In this document: positions 17,028 to 25,491 of the stretch, in pieces
Numbering within the stretch: the first letter of the stretch is position 1
Layout: every line of letters starts with the position of its first letter
NCBI GenBank assembly: GCA_012735245.1
Contig: JAAYHU010000080.1
Location: 1 to 52,993 of the forward strand
DNA: 52,993 nt
Source of the DNA: Tissierellia bacterium
GTDB taxonomy: Bacteria > Bacillota > Clostridia > Tissierellales > Tissierellaceae
Reading direction: 5' to 3'
Translations under genes and position numbers: made by a program
The notes under the pieces: generated by a model
Databases searched by the model: none
What the model was told of the DNA's origin: nothing
What the model saw: the letters and a program-made list of their open reading frames with translations, nothing else

Positions 17028-17609
17028 TTACCTCCTAATTCTTGCTTTTTCAATGGAAAATAATACAGGGGGATTGTTTCTTTGATTGATAAATTCATAT
17101 TTTAATACGTTGTATTTCTTCTGGTCTAAGGCCATAAGAAAATTTTCCACTGCATTTTTTTCTTCTAAGCCCCCTTCATGGCCTATGTAACATGTAACTA
17201 ATAAAAGTCCATTTTCTTTCAACAAGCCTAAGGCTTTTTCCAAACTAATTAAGGTTGTTTCTTTTTTTGTAATAATTCTTTTATCTCCTCCTGGTAAATA
17301 ACCTAAATTATAAATAATAAAATCTAATTCTTCCTCAATATACAAATCAATATTTTCATGGCCATCTAATATTAATATAACATATTTGTCTAGATTTTCA
17401 CAAGTCAATTTTTCCTTTGTTCTCTCAATGGCCTCTTTTTGAATATCAAAACCATAGACCTTTCCAGTAGGGCCAACACATTTAGCCAATGTTAAAGTAT
17501 CGTTTCCATTGCCTACTGTGCAATCTAGTACTACTTGTCCTTCTTTAACAAAATTAAGTATGAATTCCCTTGAAATCTTAATTGTATTGACTATCTTTTC
17601 AAAACTCAT
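17028..17609 (-). CDS. mnmM: SAM-dependent methyltransferase, YtqB/MnmM family
   Basis: About 193 residues. The SAM-binding loop is VLDCTVGNGNDTLTLA, followed by YGFDIQKEAI and a family-specific YNLGYLPGGDK; the C-terminus holds RNNPPVLFSIEK. The Bacillus YtqB protein is the tRNA methyltransferase MnmM, which makes the final methylation of the wobble uridine modification (mnm5s2U34); the same role is inferred here. The start is the ATG ending at 17609 with GGAGG 6 bases upstream, one base after the GNAT stop; the longer frame to 17642 would overlap that gene. Confidence 0.82.
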   Translation of the reverse strand: MSFEKIVNTIKISREFILNFVKEGQVVLDCTVGNGNDTLTLAKCVGPTGKVYGFDIQKEAIERTKEKLTCENLDKYVILILDGHENIDLYIEEELDFIIYNLGYLPGGDKRIITKKETTLISLEKALGLLKENGLLLVTCYIGHEGGLEEKNAVENFLMALDQKKYNVLKYEFINQRNNPPVLFSIEKARIRR

Positions 17610-17610
17610 A

Positions 17611-18018
17611 TTAACCTCCACAATTATTACAATTATGGTCAAATAATTCCTCTATATTCAATTCATAGAGGTTTTCATCATTTTTTCTAAATCCTTTTTT
17701 TAACAAGAATTCATTTTTCTCTTGACAATAAAGCTTATCTATGCCATTTCTAAATAGATTATTGGCTAGAACCCTTAAGAGTCCATCACCTAACCTATTT
17801 CCTCTCTTATTTTTTCTTGTAATTAAATATTCTAAAAACCATTTTTTGTTTTCTTCCTTTACTTTCCCTACACCTAAAATTTCATCATTTTCTATGACTA
17901 CATAGATTATGCCTTCTACTTGCAGATTGGAAATATTCTCTTCTAATAAAATTTCTTTAACCTTGTCAAAATCTTCCTCTTTTATTTTTCTAAAACAAAT
18001 CATAGTCCACCACTTCAT
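17611..18018 (-). CDS. GNAT-family N-acetyltransferase
   Basis: About 135 residues with a GNAT-like pattern: an N-terminal FRKIKEEDFDKVKEIL strand-helix, a central beta hairpin (IYVVIENDEILGVGKV), and the acetyl-CoA loop region NKRGNRLGDGLLR. The C-terminus ends in CNNCGG, an unusual Cys pair that could bind a metal. Its ATG overlaps the rluB stop as ATGA; a second in-frame ATG at 18003 is also possible. Substrate unknown. Confidence 0.7.
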   Translation of the reverse strand: MKWWTMICFRKIKEEDFDKVKEILLEENISNLQVEGIIYVVIENDEILGVGKVKEENKKWFLEYLITRKNKRGNRLGDGLLRVLANNLFRNGIDKLYCQEKNEFLLKKGFRKNDENLYELNIEELFDHNCNNCGG

Positions 18019-18725
18019 AATAATTTTTTTAGATATTCTATCTCTTCATCCTCTAAATATCTCCATTGACCTAGGCCTAATTCACCTAATTCCAAGTCTC
18101 CTATGGCTATTCGCTTTAATTTTTTCACAGGGTGATTAATTGCTTCACACATCTTCTTTATCTGCCTATTTCTACCCTCATGTATAGTTATATCGAGGAT
18201 AGATTCATTTTCATACTTTCTGACTATCTTAATCTTTGCCCTAGAAGTATATCTTCCATCTATTTTAAGGCCCTTTCTAAAACTTTCAAGTTCTAATTTG
18301 TTAGGTACCCCTTCTACTATAGCAATATATCTTTTTGGTATTTCATTAGAAGGATGGGTTAGCTTATAGGTTATGTCTCCATCATTAGTTAACAATAATA
18401 ATCCAGTAGTATCTGCATCAAGCCTGCCCACTGGATATATCCTTTCCTTTACCCCTTCTATTAAATCCGTAACAACCCTTCTATTTTTTTCATCCTTTAA
18501 GGTGGTTACATATCCAATTGGCTTATTTAACATGATATAAACCTTATTCCTTTCTGGCTTAATTAGCCTGTCATTTACCTTAACCTTATCCTTGTCCACA
18601 TCTATTACAGTTCCCAGTTCTCTAACTACTTTATCATTAACTTTTACTTTTCCCTCAAGTATTAGTTTTTCCGCTTTTCTTCTAGAAGTTACTCCGCATA
18701 GGGCTATATATTTTTGTAATCTCAT
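18015..18725 (-). CDS. rluB: 23S rRNA pseudouridine synthase, RluB/RsuA family
   Basis: 236 residues. An S4 RNA-binding domain (about 1-60, MRLQKYIALCGVTSRRKAE) is followed by the catalytic domain with Asp in PVGRLDADTTGLLLLTNDGD. It isomerises a uridine in the large ribosomal RNA; assignment to RluB rather than RsuA rests on the gene's usual place after scpAB/dacB in Firmicutes. Good AAAGGTGAT site before the ATG; a small inverted repeat (ACCTTT/AAAGGT, about 18734-18751) covers part of it. Confidence 0.87.
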   Translation of the reverse strand: MRLQKYIALCGVTSRRKAEKLILEGKVKVNDKVVRELGTVIDVDKDKVKVNDRLIKPERNKVYIMLNKPIGYVTTLKDEKNRRVVTDLIEGVKERIYPVGRLDADTTGLLLLTNDGDITYKLTHPSNEIPKRYIAIVEGVPNKLELESFRKGLKIDGRYTSRAKIKIVRKYENESILDITIHEGRNRQIKKMCEAINHPVKKLKRIAIGDLELGELGLGQWRYLEDEEIEYLKKLL

Positions 18726-18756
18726 AGCTAATCACCTTTCTCTTTAAAGGTATATT

Positions 18757-19857
18757 TTATTTACCCTTGATCCTTTCAATTAATCTTTCTAAGATATTGC
18801 TTTTTCCTACAGATGATTTGGCAATTAAATCGATTTTATTTATTAATTTACCATCAAAAAATGTATATAAGTATCCAATTTTAGTGCCTTCATTAATTGG
18901 GGCTTCAACCCTGTCAGGAACTTCAACAGTAAGCTTTATCTTACTTTTTTCGTCATCTTTTAATAAGTAGGTAAAGCTTGAATCGGTTACAAGGTCTAGA
19001 TACTTCTTTTTCCCCTTTTCCACTTCAATTTTTTTTATAAATTGGCCCTTATCGTAAATTAAGTATGGCTTGAAGTTTTCAAAACCAAAATCCAAGAGTT
19101 TGTAATTATCATTAAACCAATCCCTAGCATTTAGGGAAACAGCAATTAATCGATGGCCATTTCTAGTGGCAGAAGAAACTAAACATCTTCCAGCCCTCAT
19201 TGTATAGCCAGTTTTTACACCGTCCCCACCCTTATATTCCCAAAGGGTTTTATTCTTATTATAGTAATAGTTATTCTCCACCCTATTGGATATATAGGAT
19301 TTGGTCCCAGCAATTTTCGCAAATTCTTCATATTTAAATGCTTCCCTTGTAATCAAGGCCAAATCATAAGCAGTTGTATAATGGAGATCATCATGCAAGC
19401 CATGGGGATTGGTAAAATTAGTATTTACTGCTCCTATTTCCTTGGCCTTTTTGTTCATCAAATCAATAAAGTTTTCTAAATTGCCGCCAACATGGATAGC
19501 AATTGCCACTGCAGCATCATTTCCTGACCTTAACATTAAACCATATAGCAAGTCCTCTAAGCTCATAATTTCTCCTTCCCTTAAGTATATGCTAGAGCCT
19601 TCAATACCAACAGCTTCCTTAGTGATTATAACTTCATCTTCTAAATTCCCGTACTCTAGGGCAACTAATGCAGTCATTATTTTAGTAGTACTAGCCATCG
19701 GCATTTTTACATGAGGATTTTTTTCAAATAATATTCTCCCTGTATTAGCATCTATTAATATACATGAACTTCCGCTTAAATATATGTTCTCACCATTTAC
19801 TATACTAGAACTTAACAATATTATCAATAAAACAACAATATATTTAATCTTTTTCAC
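18757..19857 (-). CDS. D-alanyl-D-alanine carboxypeptidase (S11, DacB-like)
   Basis: About 366 residues. A signal peptide (VKKIKYIVVLLIILL then ...NGEN) precedes an S11 penicillin-binding domain with the three active-site motifs ASTTK (nucleophile Ser), SGN (in MLRSGNDAAVA) and KTG (in GVKTGYTMRAG), then a C-terminal beta domain and a final amphipathic helix. It removes the terminal D-Ala of peptidoglycan stem peptides outside the membrane. The GTG at 19857 follows AGGAGG; the longer frame upstream reads through a terminator hairpin and is not credible. In Bacillus the equivalent site holds dacB plus spmA-spmB; no spmAB genes are present here. Confidence 0.87.
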   Translation of the reverse strand: MKKIKYIVVLLIILLSSSIVNGENIYLSGSSCILIDANTGRILFEKNPHVKMPMASTTKIMTALVALEYGNLEDEVIITKEAVGIEGSSIYLREGEIMSLEDLLYGLMLRSGNDAAVAIAIHVGGNLENFIDLMNKKAKEIGAVNTNFTNPHGLHDDLHYTTAYDLALITREAFKYEEFAKIAGTKSYISNRVENNYYYNKNKTLWEYKGGDGVKTGYTMRAGRCLVSSATRNGHRLIAVSLNARDWFNDNYKLLDFGFENFKPYLIYDKGQFIKKIEVEKGKKKYLDLVTDSSFTYLLKDDEKSKIKLTVEVPDRVEAPINEGTKIGYLYTFFDGKLINKIDLIAKSSVGKSNILERLIERIKGK

Positions 19858-19875
19858 TGTAAAACCTCCTGACTT

Positions 19876-19908
19876 AATTAAAAGAAGCAAGATATCTATC
19901 CTGCTTCT
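19876..19908 (-). terminator. hairpin between ytfJ and the carboxypeptidase gene
   Basis: 12-bp stem (19883-19894 with 19897-19908, one G-U) followed by TTTTAATT. No promoter fits between it and the next start, so it probably works as a partial terminator inside an operon. Confidence 0.6.
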
Positions 19909-19918
19909 CAAAATTTCT

Positions 19919-20353
19919 CTATATCATTTGAGTTGGGTCTACATTTGTGTTGTTGGTGTTGTTCTTATTGTTAGATAAGCTTTTTTGAATATTATCCGTC
20001 ATTTTTTCTATAAAACCAAATAGGTTAGTTAGAGCACTATTGCCTTCATCTACTGTGAGTAGTTTTATCTGGTCATTACCTACCACAATAAAACCTACCG
20101 GTGATAAGCAAACACCTGCTCCGCTACCTCCCCCAAAGGGGAATTTCTCTTCTGATATAACTTCTCTCTTATCTCGTCCTTTATTAAATTCGCTACCACC
20201 TGAGGCGAACCCAAAGGATATTTTAGAAACTGGTATTATTACAGTGCCATCAGCTGTATGAACTGCATCTCCTACAATAGTATTTACATCTACCATTTCT
20301 TTAAGATTAGCCATTGTAGTTTTCATTAAACCTTCTATGGGATGTTCTGGCAA
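19919..20353 (-). CDS. ytfJ: sporulation protein YtfJ/GerW family
   Basis: About 144 residues. The family signature is clear: HPIEGLMKTTMANLKEMVDV, VIIPVSKISFGFASGG and FPFGGGSGAGVCLSPVGFI. In Bacillus YtfJ (GerW) is a spore protein needed for germination with L-alanine. The C-terminus is Asn/Thr-rich. I favour the TTG start at 20353 because family members begin M-x-x-HPI and GGTGGTGAG lies just before it; a GTG four codons earlier is the alternative. The start lies inside the 3' end of the DUF2953 gene. Confidence 0.85.
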   Translation of the reverse strand: MPEHPIEGLMKTTMANLKEMVDVNTIVGDAVHTADGTVIIPVSKISFGFASGGSEFNKGRDKREVISEEKFPFGGGSGAGVCLSPVGFIVVGNDQIKLLTVDEGNSALTNLFGFIEKMTDNIQKSLSNNKNNTNNTNVDPTQMI

Positions 20354-20876
20354 AAATCTCACCACCTTTTCTTTTCTTCACAAACCTAAAATATACAATA
20401 ATAATATAAACAAATTTTGCTTTTATTATACACAAAAAAAATAATTGGAATATATCCTGATTAAATAGAGGAGTTACCATGATTTCTTTCTCCTTTACCT
20501 CTTCTAAAGTCTTATCTCTTAAGATTAGACCAAAAATAAAGCTTGTAATACTCCAAATAAGGCCTCCTAAAATTCCTAGCAAAAATGGATCTTTAAGACC
20601 TATCTTGACATTTAAAAATAATCTTTCGATTTTCCCTTTATCCACAAAATATCTTAATAGCTCATAGGCATCTATTTTTCTAAAATTTGTTAACCCCCTC
20701 CTATTCTCCTTCTTTTCCTTTTCAGTAGAATCTATTTCCTTCTTTATTAAGCCAAACAAATATGTAATAGTGATCTTATATTTTGATGAGTCAGTAAATT
20801 CATAATAAAATTTAATTTTCAATGGCAAAATTAGTAGGACTAAGATAATAAAAAGGATAATGACTAATATAATCAT
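20307..20876 (-). CDS. DUF2953 membrane protein
   Basis: 189 residues. An N-terminal membrane helix (ILVIILFIILVLLILPLKI) and a second hydrophobic segment near residues 98-118 flank a domain typical of DUF2953, which is found next to ytfJ in most spore formers. The C-terminus KGGEIFARTSHRRFNEN resembles the conserved DUF2953 tail and its codons overlap ytfJ by about 47 bases, so the overlap is probably real. Function unknown; likely a sporulation membrane protein. Confidence 0.78.
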   Translation of the reverse strand: MIILVIILFIILVLLILPLKIKFYYEFTDSSKYKITITYLFGLIKKEIDSTEKEKKENRRGLTNFRKIDAYELLRYFVDKGKIERLFLNVKIGLKDPFLLGILGGLIWSITSFIFGLILRDKTLEEVKEKEIMVTPLFNQDIFQLFFLCIIKAKFVYIIIVYFRFVKKRKGGEIFARTSHRRFNENYNG

Positions 20877-20917
20877 ATAAACACTTCCTTTTTCTCCTAT
20901 ACCTTTATTTTTCCAAA

Positions 20918-20953
20918 AAAAAGAAAAATAATACTAAGTCTAGTATTATTTTT
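20918..20953 (-). terminator. terminator after scpB
   Basis: 13-bp perfect stem (20924-20936 with 20941-20953), loop AGTC on the + strand, followed on the - strand by a long U-rich tract. It includes the stop codon of scpB. Confidence 0.8.
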
Positions 20954-21491
20954 CCGAGTCTAGATTATCTAAACTATTATTAAAATCTTCTAAGGGGGGA
21001 AGCTGGTCTAAGCTCTCTAGGCCAAATGTCTTTAAAAAAAGATCAGTAGTCCCATATAGTATGGGTCTTCCCACCTTTTCAAGCCTTCCCAATTCAACTA
21101 CTAAGCCTCTTTCTATTAAGGTCTCAATGGCCTTATCACATCTGACCCCTCTTATGGCCTCTATATCAGATTTGATGATAGGTTGCCTATAGGCTATTAT
21201 GGATAATGTCTCTAAGGCTGCATTTGATAAACTCTTTGTAAACTTTGGACTTGAAAGTTTCTTAATCCATTCAAAATGTTCTGGTCTGGTAGATAGTTGA
21301 TAAGAATTATTAATTTTCATTATCCTTATTCCCCGTCTATTATAATCGAATTCACTAATCATTTCTTCTAAAAGTTTTTCCACTTGGCTTTCTTCTTTTT
21401 CTATTATAGATGCTATATCCTTTAGTTCCAAGGGATCTCCCCATGTAAATAACAAAGCCTCTATAATTGACTTTAATTCCCTATTCTCCAT
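20946..21491 (-). CDS. scpB: segregation and condensation protein B
   Basis: 181 residues. Tandem winged-helix protein: the N-terminus (ELKSIIEALLFTWGDPLEL) and the segment LETLSIIAYRQPIIKSDIEA are highly conserved in ScpB. It joins ScpA and Smc in the bacterial condensin that compacts and separates chromosomes. The RGVRCDKAIETLIERGLV turn matches the second wing. It follows scpA by 3 bases. Confidence 0.93.
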   Translation of the reverse strand: MENRELKSIIEALLFTWGDPLELKDIASIIEKEESQVEKLLEEMISEFDYNRRGIRIMKINNSYQLSTRPEHFEWIKKLSSPKFTKSLSNAALETLSIIAYRQPIIKSDIEAIRGVRCDKAIETLIERGLVVELGRLEKVGRPILYGTTDLFLKTFGLESLDQLPPLEDFNNSLDNLDSEK

Positions 21492-21494
21492 AAA

Positions 21495-22235
21495 CTATGC
21501 CTCTTTCTGTTTCTTGATAATAATTAAGTCAGAAAAGTCCTTTTCTTGAATAACATTTATATATTTCAGGTTAATTAATTCTAATACTGATAAAAAATAT
21601 GTTATTATTTCATTTCTTGTACTATCTTCCTTAAGCAAACTGCTGAAATAGATAGTATCTTCTCTTTTTAATCTTTCTTTAATATCTGAAACACATTTTT
21701 CCAAAGTATATTCTTCTCTTTGTATTTCCCTAACATCTAAAATCTTATCTTTGTTCTTTCTTCTTTTAATAATATTATTTAAAGCCTTTAATAAATCATC
21801 TATATTTACATCGCCAATTTCTAAATTATCGTTAAAATTATCTATTATATCTTCCTTAGGCTTATAAAAGACTTTCGACTGTATACTTTCCATTTCTCTC
21901 AGTTTTTCTGCTACACTTTTAAATTTCTTATATTCTACTAGTCTTCTTACTAATTCAGCCCTAGGGTCTTCTTCAGCTTCTAATTGGCTATCATCTGATT
22001 TTTCCCTTTGGGGTAATAGCATTTTAGATTTTATTTCTAATAAAGTTGCTGCCATTACTAAAAAATCACTAGTTATTTCTAGGTTTAATTCTTCCATTTT
22101 CTCAATATATTCTATAAACTGTTCAGTTATCAAACTTATTGGTATGTCATAAATGTCAATTTCCGCCCTATCAATTAAATGCAATAGCAAATCCATAGGA
22201 CCTTCGAAGACATCTATCCTAATTTTATATTCCAT
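21495..22235 (-). CDS. scpA: segregation and condensation protein A (kleisin)
   Basis: 246 residues. DVFEGPMDLLLHLIDRAEID is the conserved N-terminal Smc-binding region; LVMAATLLEIKSKMLLP follows, and the C-terminal winged helix ends in LELINLKYINVIQEKDF. The kleisin bridges the two Smc heads with ScpB. Its start overlaps the M50 protease gene by 11 bases, an arrangement frequent in Clostridia. Confidence 0.93.
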   Translation of the reverse strand: MEYKIRIDVFEGPMDLLLHLIDRAEIDIYDIPISLITEQFIEYIEKMEELNLEITSDFLVMAATLLEIKSKMLLPQREKSDDSQLEAEEDPRAELVRRLVEYKKFKSVAEKLREMESIQSKVFYKPKEDIIDNFNDNLEIGDVNIDDLLKALNNIIKRRKNKDKILDVREIQREEYTLEKCVSDIKERLKREDTIYFSSLLKEDSTRNEIITYFLSVLELINLKYINVIQEKDFSDLIIIKKQKEA

Positions 22236-22839
22236 ACACTACACTCCACAAATACCCTAATATTAAATCTAAAAGATCTAAGGCATATGATATAATAGGA
22301 CCCAATATTTTATCTATGGTATTAGTCCCTATAAGTATTACAAGGATAATATACAAGTATTTTTCATATCTATAAAAATAATATTCTTGCTTCCTAGGCA
22401 GTAAACTGGCTAGGATTTTTGACCCGTCTAAGGGTGGAAAAGGCAGTAAATTAAATACTCCCAACATTATATTATACCATAAAGTGATTACAAAGATTTT
22501 TTGCAATATGGGACTAGTAATTCTAGCAAATAGTATTACAAAGCTTACTAAAATAGCAATGATAAAATTTGTAAGAGGACCTGCTAAAGAAACTAAGATA
22601 GTATCTCTCTTTCTATTTCTAAAATTTAGAGGATTAATTGGAACAGGCTTGGCCCACCCAAACCTAAAAACTAGCATGCAAACAAAACCTACTGGATCTA
22701 TATGTTTAATAGGATTTAAACTCAACCTTCCAGCATTTTTTGCAGTATTATCTCCCAAAATATATGCCATATATCCATGGGCCAGTTCATGAAAAATAAT
22801 TGCAATAAACAATCCTGGTAAATTATAAACAAAATTCAT
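22225..22839 (-). CDS. site-2 protease family (M50) membrane metalloprotease
   Basis: 204 residues with about five membrane helices. The zinc motif HELAH is in IIFHELAHGYMAYILGD, and the downstream ligand motif is NLLPFPPLDGSK; GPLTNFIIA is also typical of this short (YwhC/rhomboid-like S2P) subgroup without a PDZ domain. It should cut substrates inside the membrane, but none is known. First gene of the M50-scpA-scpB unit. Confidence 0.87.
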   Translation of the reverse strand: MNFVYNLPGLFIAIIFHELAHGYMAYILGDNTAKNAGRLSLNPIKHIDPVGFVCMLVFRFGWAKPVPINPLNFRNRKRDTILVSLAGPLTNFIIAILVSFVILFARITSPILQKIFVITLWYNIMLGVFNLLPFPPLDGSKILASLLPRKQEYYFYRYEKYLYIILVILIGTNTIDKILGPIISYALDLLDLILGYLWSVVYGI

Positions 22840-22871
22840 ATTTTACACCCTTCTTTTTTATTCATATAAAC

Positions 22872-22900
22872 ATTATACAACCTCGACATATTAAAGTCGA
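22872..22900 (-). promoter_or_regulatory. sigma-A-like promoter of the M50-scpAB unit
   Basis: TATAAT (22872-22877) with TCGACT (22895-22900) 17 bases upstream on the - strand. The -35 lies inside the hairpin at 22879-22904, so terminator and promoter overlap. Confidence 0.45.
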
Positions 22901-22904
22901 GGTT
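22879..22904 (-). terminator. hairpin after dacF
   Basis: AACCTCGAC pairs with GTCGAGGTT (22879-22887 with 22896-22904), 9 bp, with an 8-base loop. The downstream tract on the - strand (GTATAATGTTT) is only moderately U-rich. Confidence 0.5.
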
Positions 22905-22921
22905 TAATATCCTTCTTACAA

Positions 22922-24076
22922 TTATCTGCCTTTTAAATATGATTTAATAGTCCTATTTAAGATATTTAATAAATTTGCCTTTTCAACTTCAGATTTTATA
23001 ACCAAATTTACTCTATCAATCTCCTTACCATTTAATCTGATTATTAGTTCTCCTACTACATCTCCCGCTGACATGGGACTCTTTATTATATCTGGTAAAA
23101 CTACATCCTTTTCAATATTTCCTGATTCACCCTTAGGTAAAAGAACGAAACTATCCCTTTCAAGCATAATATCTACTTCATATAGTTTTCCCTTTTCTAC
23201 GGGTAATGTGGCTACAATATCACCTTTTTTACCTATATTTATAGATTCAAAATTTGCAAAGCCATAATCTAACATCCGCTTGGCTTCATCAAACCTAATC
23301 TGGGAAGTTTTTGAACCTAAAACAACGGCAATTAGTTCTAGATCTCCCCTTTTGGCCGAAGCAGATATACAGAATCCTGCCTCATTGGTAGATCCAGTTT
23401 TAATTCCAGTGGTACCTTCATATTCCTTCACTAATCTGTTGGTATTGACCATAGTTTGAATACTATTTTTATTCCTGCCTACTTTTAAGTCATACATGTA
23501 GGTGGTTAACCACTCATTAACTATTGGATATTTCAATAATTCTTTAGACATAATAGCTACATCGTAAGCTGAAACATAGTGATTTTCATTAGGTAAGCCA
23601 CTGGCATTGGCAAAATGTGTATTTTCCATGCCTAATTCCTTTGCTTTCTCGTTCATCATTTTTACAAAGATTTCTTCAGAACCTGCAATATGCTCAGCTA
23701 AGGCCACAGATGCATCATTTGCTGATCTTATGGCTATGGCCCTAAATAGGTCCTCTACAGTTTGGGTTTCACCAGCTTCCAAATAGACTTGGGAGCCTCC
23801 CATCCTAGAAGCATGATTACTGATAATAACCTTATCATTTAAGGATATTCTTCCTGAATTTAATGCTTCTACTCCTAATAACATTGTCATTATCTTAGTA
23901 ATACTGGCAGGTGCTAACCTTTCATGCTCATTTAATTTATATATAATCTCGCCAGTATTAACTTCCATAAGTATAGCAGCCTTTGCATCGACCTTTAAAT
24001 CTGCATTGGCATATACGCCAAGGGAATTTGTGAAGATCAAAAGTATTAATATGATAGGTGCAAGTTTTCTTTTCAA
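22922..24076 (-). CDS. dacF: D-alanyl-D-alanine carboxypeptidase (S11, DacF-like)
   Basis: About 384 residues. Signal peptide (LKRKLAPIILILLIFTNSLG), then the S11 motifs: ASITK, SAN (AIRSANDASVA) and KTG (GIKTGSTNEAG), and the C-terminal beta domain plus amphipathic tail that tethers it to the membrane. It trims peptidoglycan stem peptides. The name rests on its position downstream of xerD and punA as in Bacillus, and on a sigma-F-like promoter; it is a second S11 enzyme besides that at 18757. The TTG at 24076 follows GGAGG with 7-base spacing; the in-frame ATG further up lacks such a site. Confidence 0.85.
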   Translation of the reverse strand: MKRKLAPIILILLIFTNSLGVYANADLKVDAKAAILMEVNTGEIIYKLNEHERLAPASITKIMTMLLGVEALNSGRISLNDKVIISNHASRMGGSQVYLEAGETQTVEDLFRAIAIRSANDASVALAEHIAGSEEIFVKMMNEKAKELGMENTHFANASGLPNENHYVSAYDVAIMSKELLKYPIVNEWLTTYMYDLKVGRNKNSIQTMVNTNRLVKEYEGTTGIKTGSTNEAGFCISASAKRGDLELIAVVLGSKTSQIRFDEAKRMLDYGFANFESINIGKKGDIVATLPVEKGKLYEVDIMLERDSFVLLPKGESGNIEKDVVLPDIIKSPMSAGDVVGELIIRLNGKEIDRVNLVIKSEVEKANLLNILNRTIKSYLKGR

Positions 24077-24106
24077 CTTAATACCTCCATTCCATATATT
24101 TACTTT

Positions 24107-24135
24107 TATATTCTCCACAAATTTCCTACTTATGC
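24107..24135 (-). promoter_or_regulatory. sigma-F-like promoter of dacF
   Basis: GCATA (24131-24135) matches the forespore -35 consensus GYATA. GGAGAATATA (24107-24116), 14 bases downstream, matches GGNNANAMTR at nine of ten positions. In Bacillus dacF belongs to the sigma-F regulon. Confidence 0.5.
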
Positions 24136-24173
24136 AGATTTAAAATAAATGACATTATTTGGTTATTATTAAT

Positions 24174-25478
24174 TTATTGGATTTCATTATAAATCAGCCT
24201 TTTAACTTCTTTATTCTTATCCCCTATGATGAAGATATTAAGTAGTCGATTTTTCACTTCCTCTACTTTGCTTAAGTCGTTTCCATGGACATAGGCTAAG
24301 GTCTCTCCTATTTCCACTTTATCGTCTACCTTCTTATTCAATACAATACCTGCAGCCAAATCTATTATTGATTCCTTAGTTTCCCTACCTGCCCCTAAGG
24401 CTAAGGCACATTTACCTACTTCCTCGGCATTTATTGACTTAACATATCCCTCATCATTTGATTTAACTTCCATAATATATTTTGCCTTAGGTAACAATTC
24501 AGGATTCTCTATATAGGATACATCTCCACCTTGATATCTTACCAATTCCTTAAGCTTTTCAAGGGCCTTGCCAGAGCCTACTGCCTCAATTAACATATTT
24601 CTTCCATCTATTTCATTGTCTACCTTCTCTGCAAGAACCAAAAGCTTTGCACCTAAAACTAGGCTTAGTTCATATAAATCTTCAGGACCATTTCCTTTTA
24701 AAGTTTCAATGGCTTCTTTTACCTCTAGGGCATTGCCTATGGCTTTGCCTAAGGGTTCATCCATATTTGTAACTAAGGCAGTGGTCTTTCTACCATATAG
24801 GTTACCAATATCTACCATTTCCTTAGCTAGTTTTATTGCATCATCTATATTTTTCATAAAGGCACCAGAGCCTACCTTAACATCTAAAATAATTCCATCG
24901 GATTCAACAGCTAACTTTTTACTCATTATACTGGCAGTTATAAGAGAAATATTATCTACTGTTGCAGTTACATCTCTTAAGGCATATAATTTTTTATCAG
25001 CAGGGGTTATATTGCCAGTCTGGCTACAAATTGCAATATTTATTTTATTGGCAATATCTTCAAATTCTTTATTATTTAATTCAACCCTAAAGCCTTTTAT
25101 AGATTCTAATTTATCTAAGGTTCCCCCTGTATGCCCTAGGCCTCTACCTGACATCTTAACAAAAGGTACTCCGCAAGCTGCCACCATAGGTCCTAAGACT
25201 AAGGTAGTAGTATCACCTACACCACCTGTTGAGTGCTTATCTACCTTAATCCCATTAATCCTGGACAAATCAAAGGTATCTCCTGAGTTGATTATTGCCT
25301 TTGTTAAATCCAGAGTTTCTCTTTTATCCATCTTGTTTAAAAAAATAGCCATTAGTAGGGCTGAAGCTTGATAATCCGGTATAAGCCCCTTAGTATAATT
25401 CTCTACAAAATAGCTGATTTCTTCAGTACTTAGTGCTTGTCCATCTCGTTTTTTCATAATAATGTCATACATTCTCAT
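24174..25478 (-). CDS. pdp: pyrimidine-nucleoside phosphorylase
   Basis: 434 residues, the family length. It splits uridine, thymidine or deoxyuridine with phosphate to base and (deoxy)ribose-1-phosphate. The phosphate site KHSTGGVGDTTTLVLGP, KMSGRGLGHTGGTLDKLES and DVKVGSGAFMK are diagnostic of the thymidine/pyrimidine phosphorylase family. It follows punA closely, forming a nucleoside salvage pair. The phosphopentomutase gene drm, usual between xerD and punA in Bacillus, is absent. Confidence 0.92.
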   Translation of the reverse strand: MRMYDIIMKKRDGQALSTEEISYFVENYTKGLIPDYQASALLMAIFLNKMDKRETLDLTKAIINSGDTFDLSRINGIKVDKHSTGGVGDTTTLVLGPMVAACGVPFVKMSGRGLGHTGGTLDKLESIKGFRVELNNKEFEDIANKINIAICSQTGNITPADKKLYALRDVTATVDNISLITASIMSKKLAVESDGIILDVKVGSGAFMKNIDDAIKLAKEMVDIGNLYGRKTTALVTNMDEPLGKAIGNALEVKEAIETLKGNGPEDLYELSLVLGAKLLVLAEKVDNEIDGRNMLIEAVGSGKALEKLKELVRYQGGDVSYIENPELLPKAKYIMEVKSNDEGYVKSINAEEVGKCALALGAGRETKESIIDLAAGIVLNKKVDDKVEIGETLAYVHGNDLSKVEEVKNRLLNIFIIGDKNKEVKRLIYNEIQ

Positions 25479-25491
25479 AATTTATCCTCCA

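Noticed and set aside
24568-25371. Long open frame on the + strand opposite the pyrimidine-nucleoside phosphorylase gene
   Set aside because: It lies fully inside a clear enzyme gene on the other strand, has no binding site and shows no recognisable domain; it is a reading-frame shadow.
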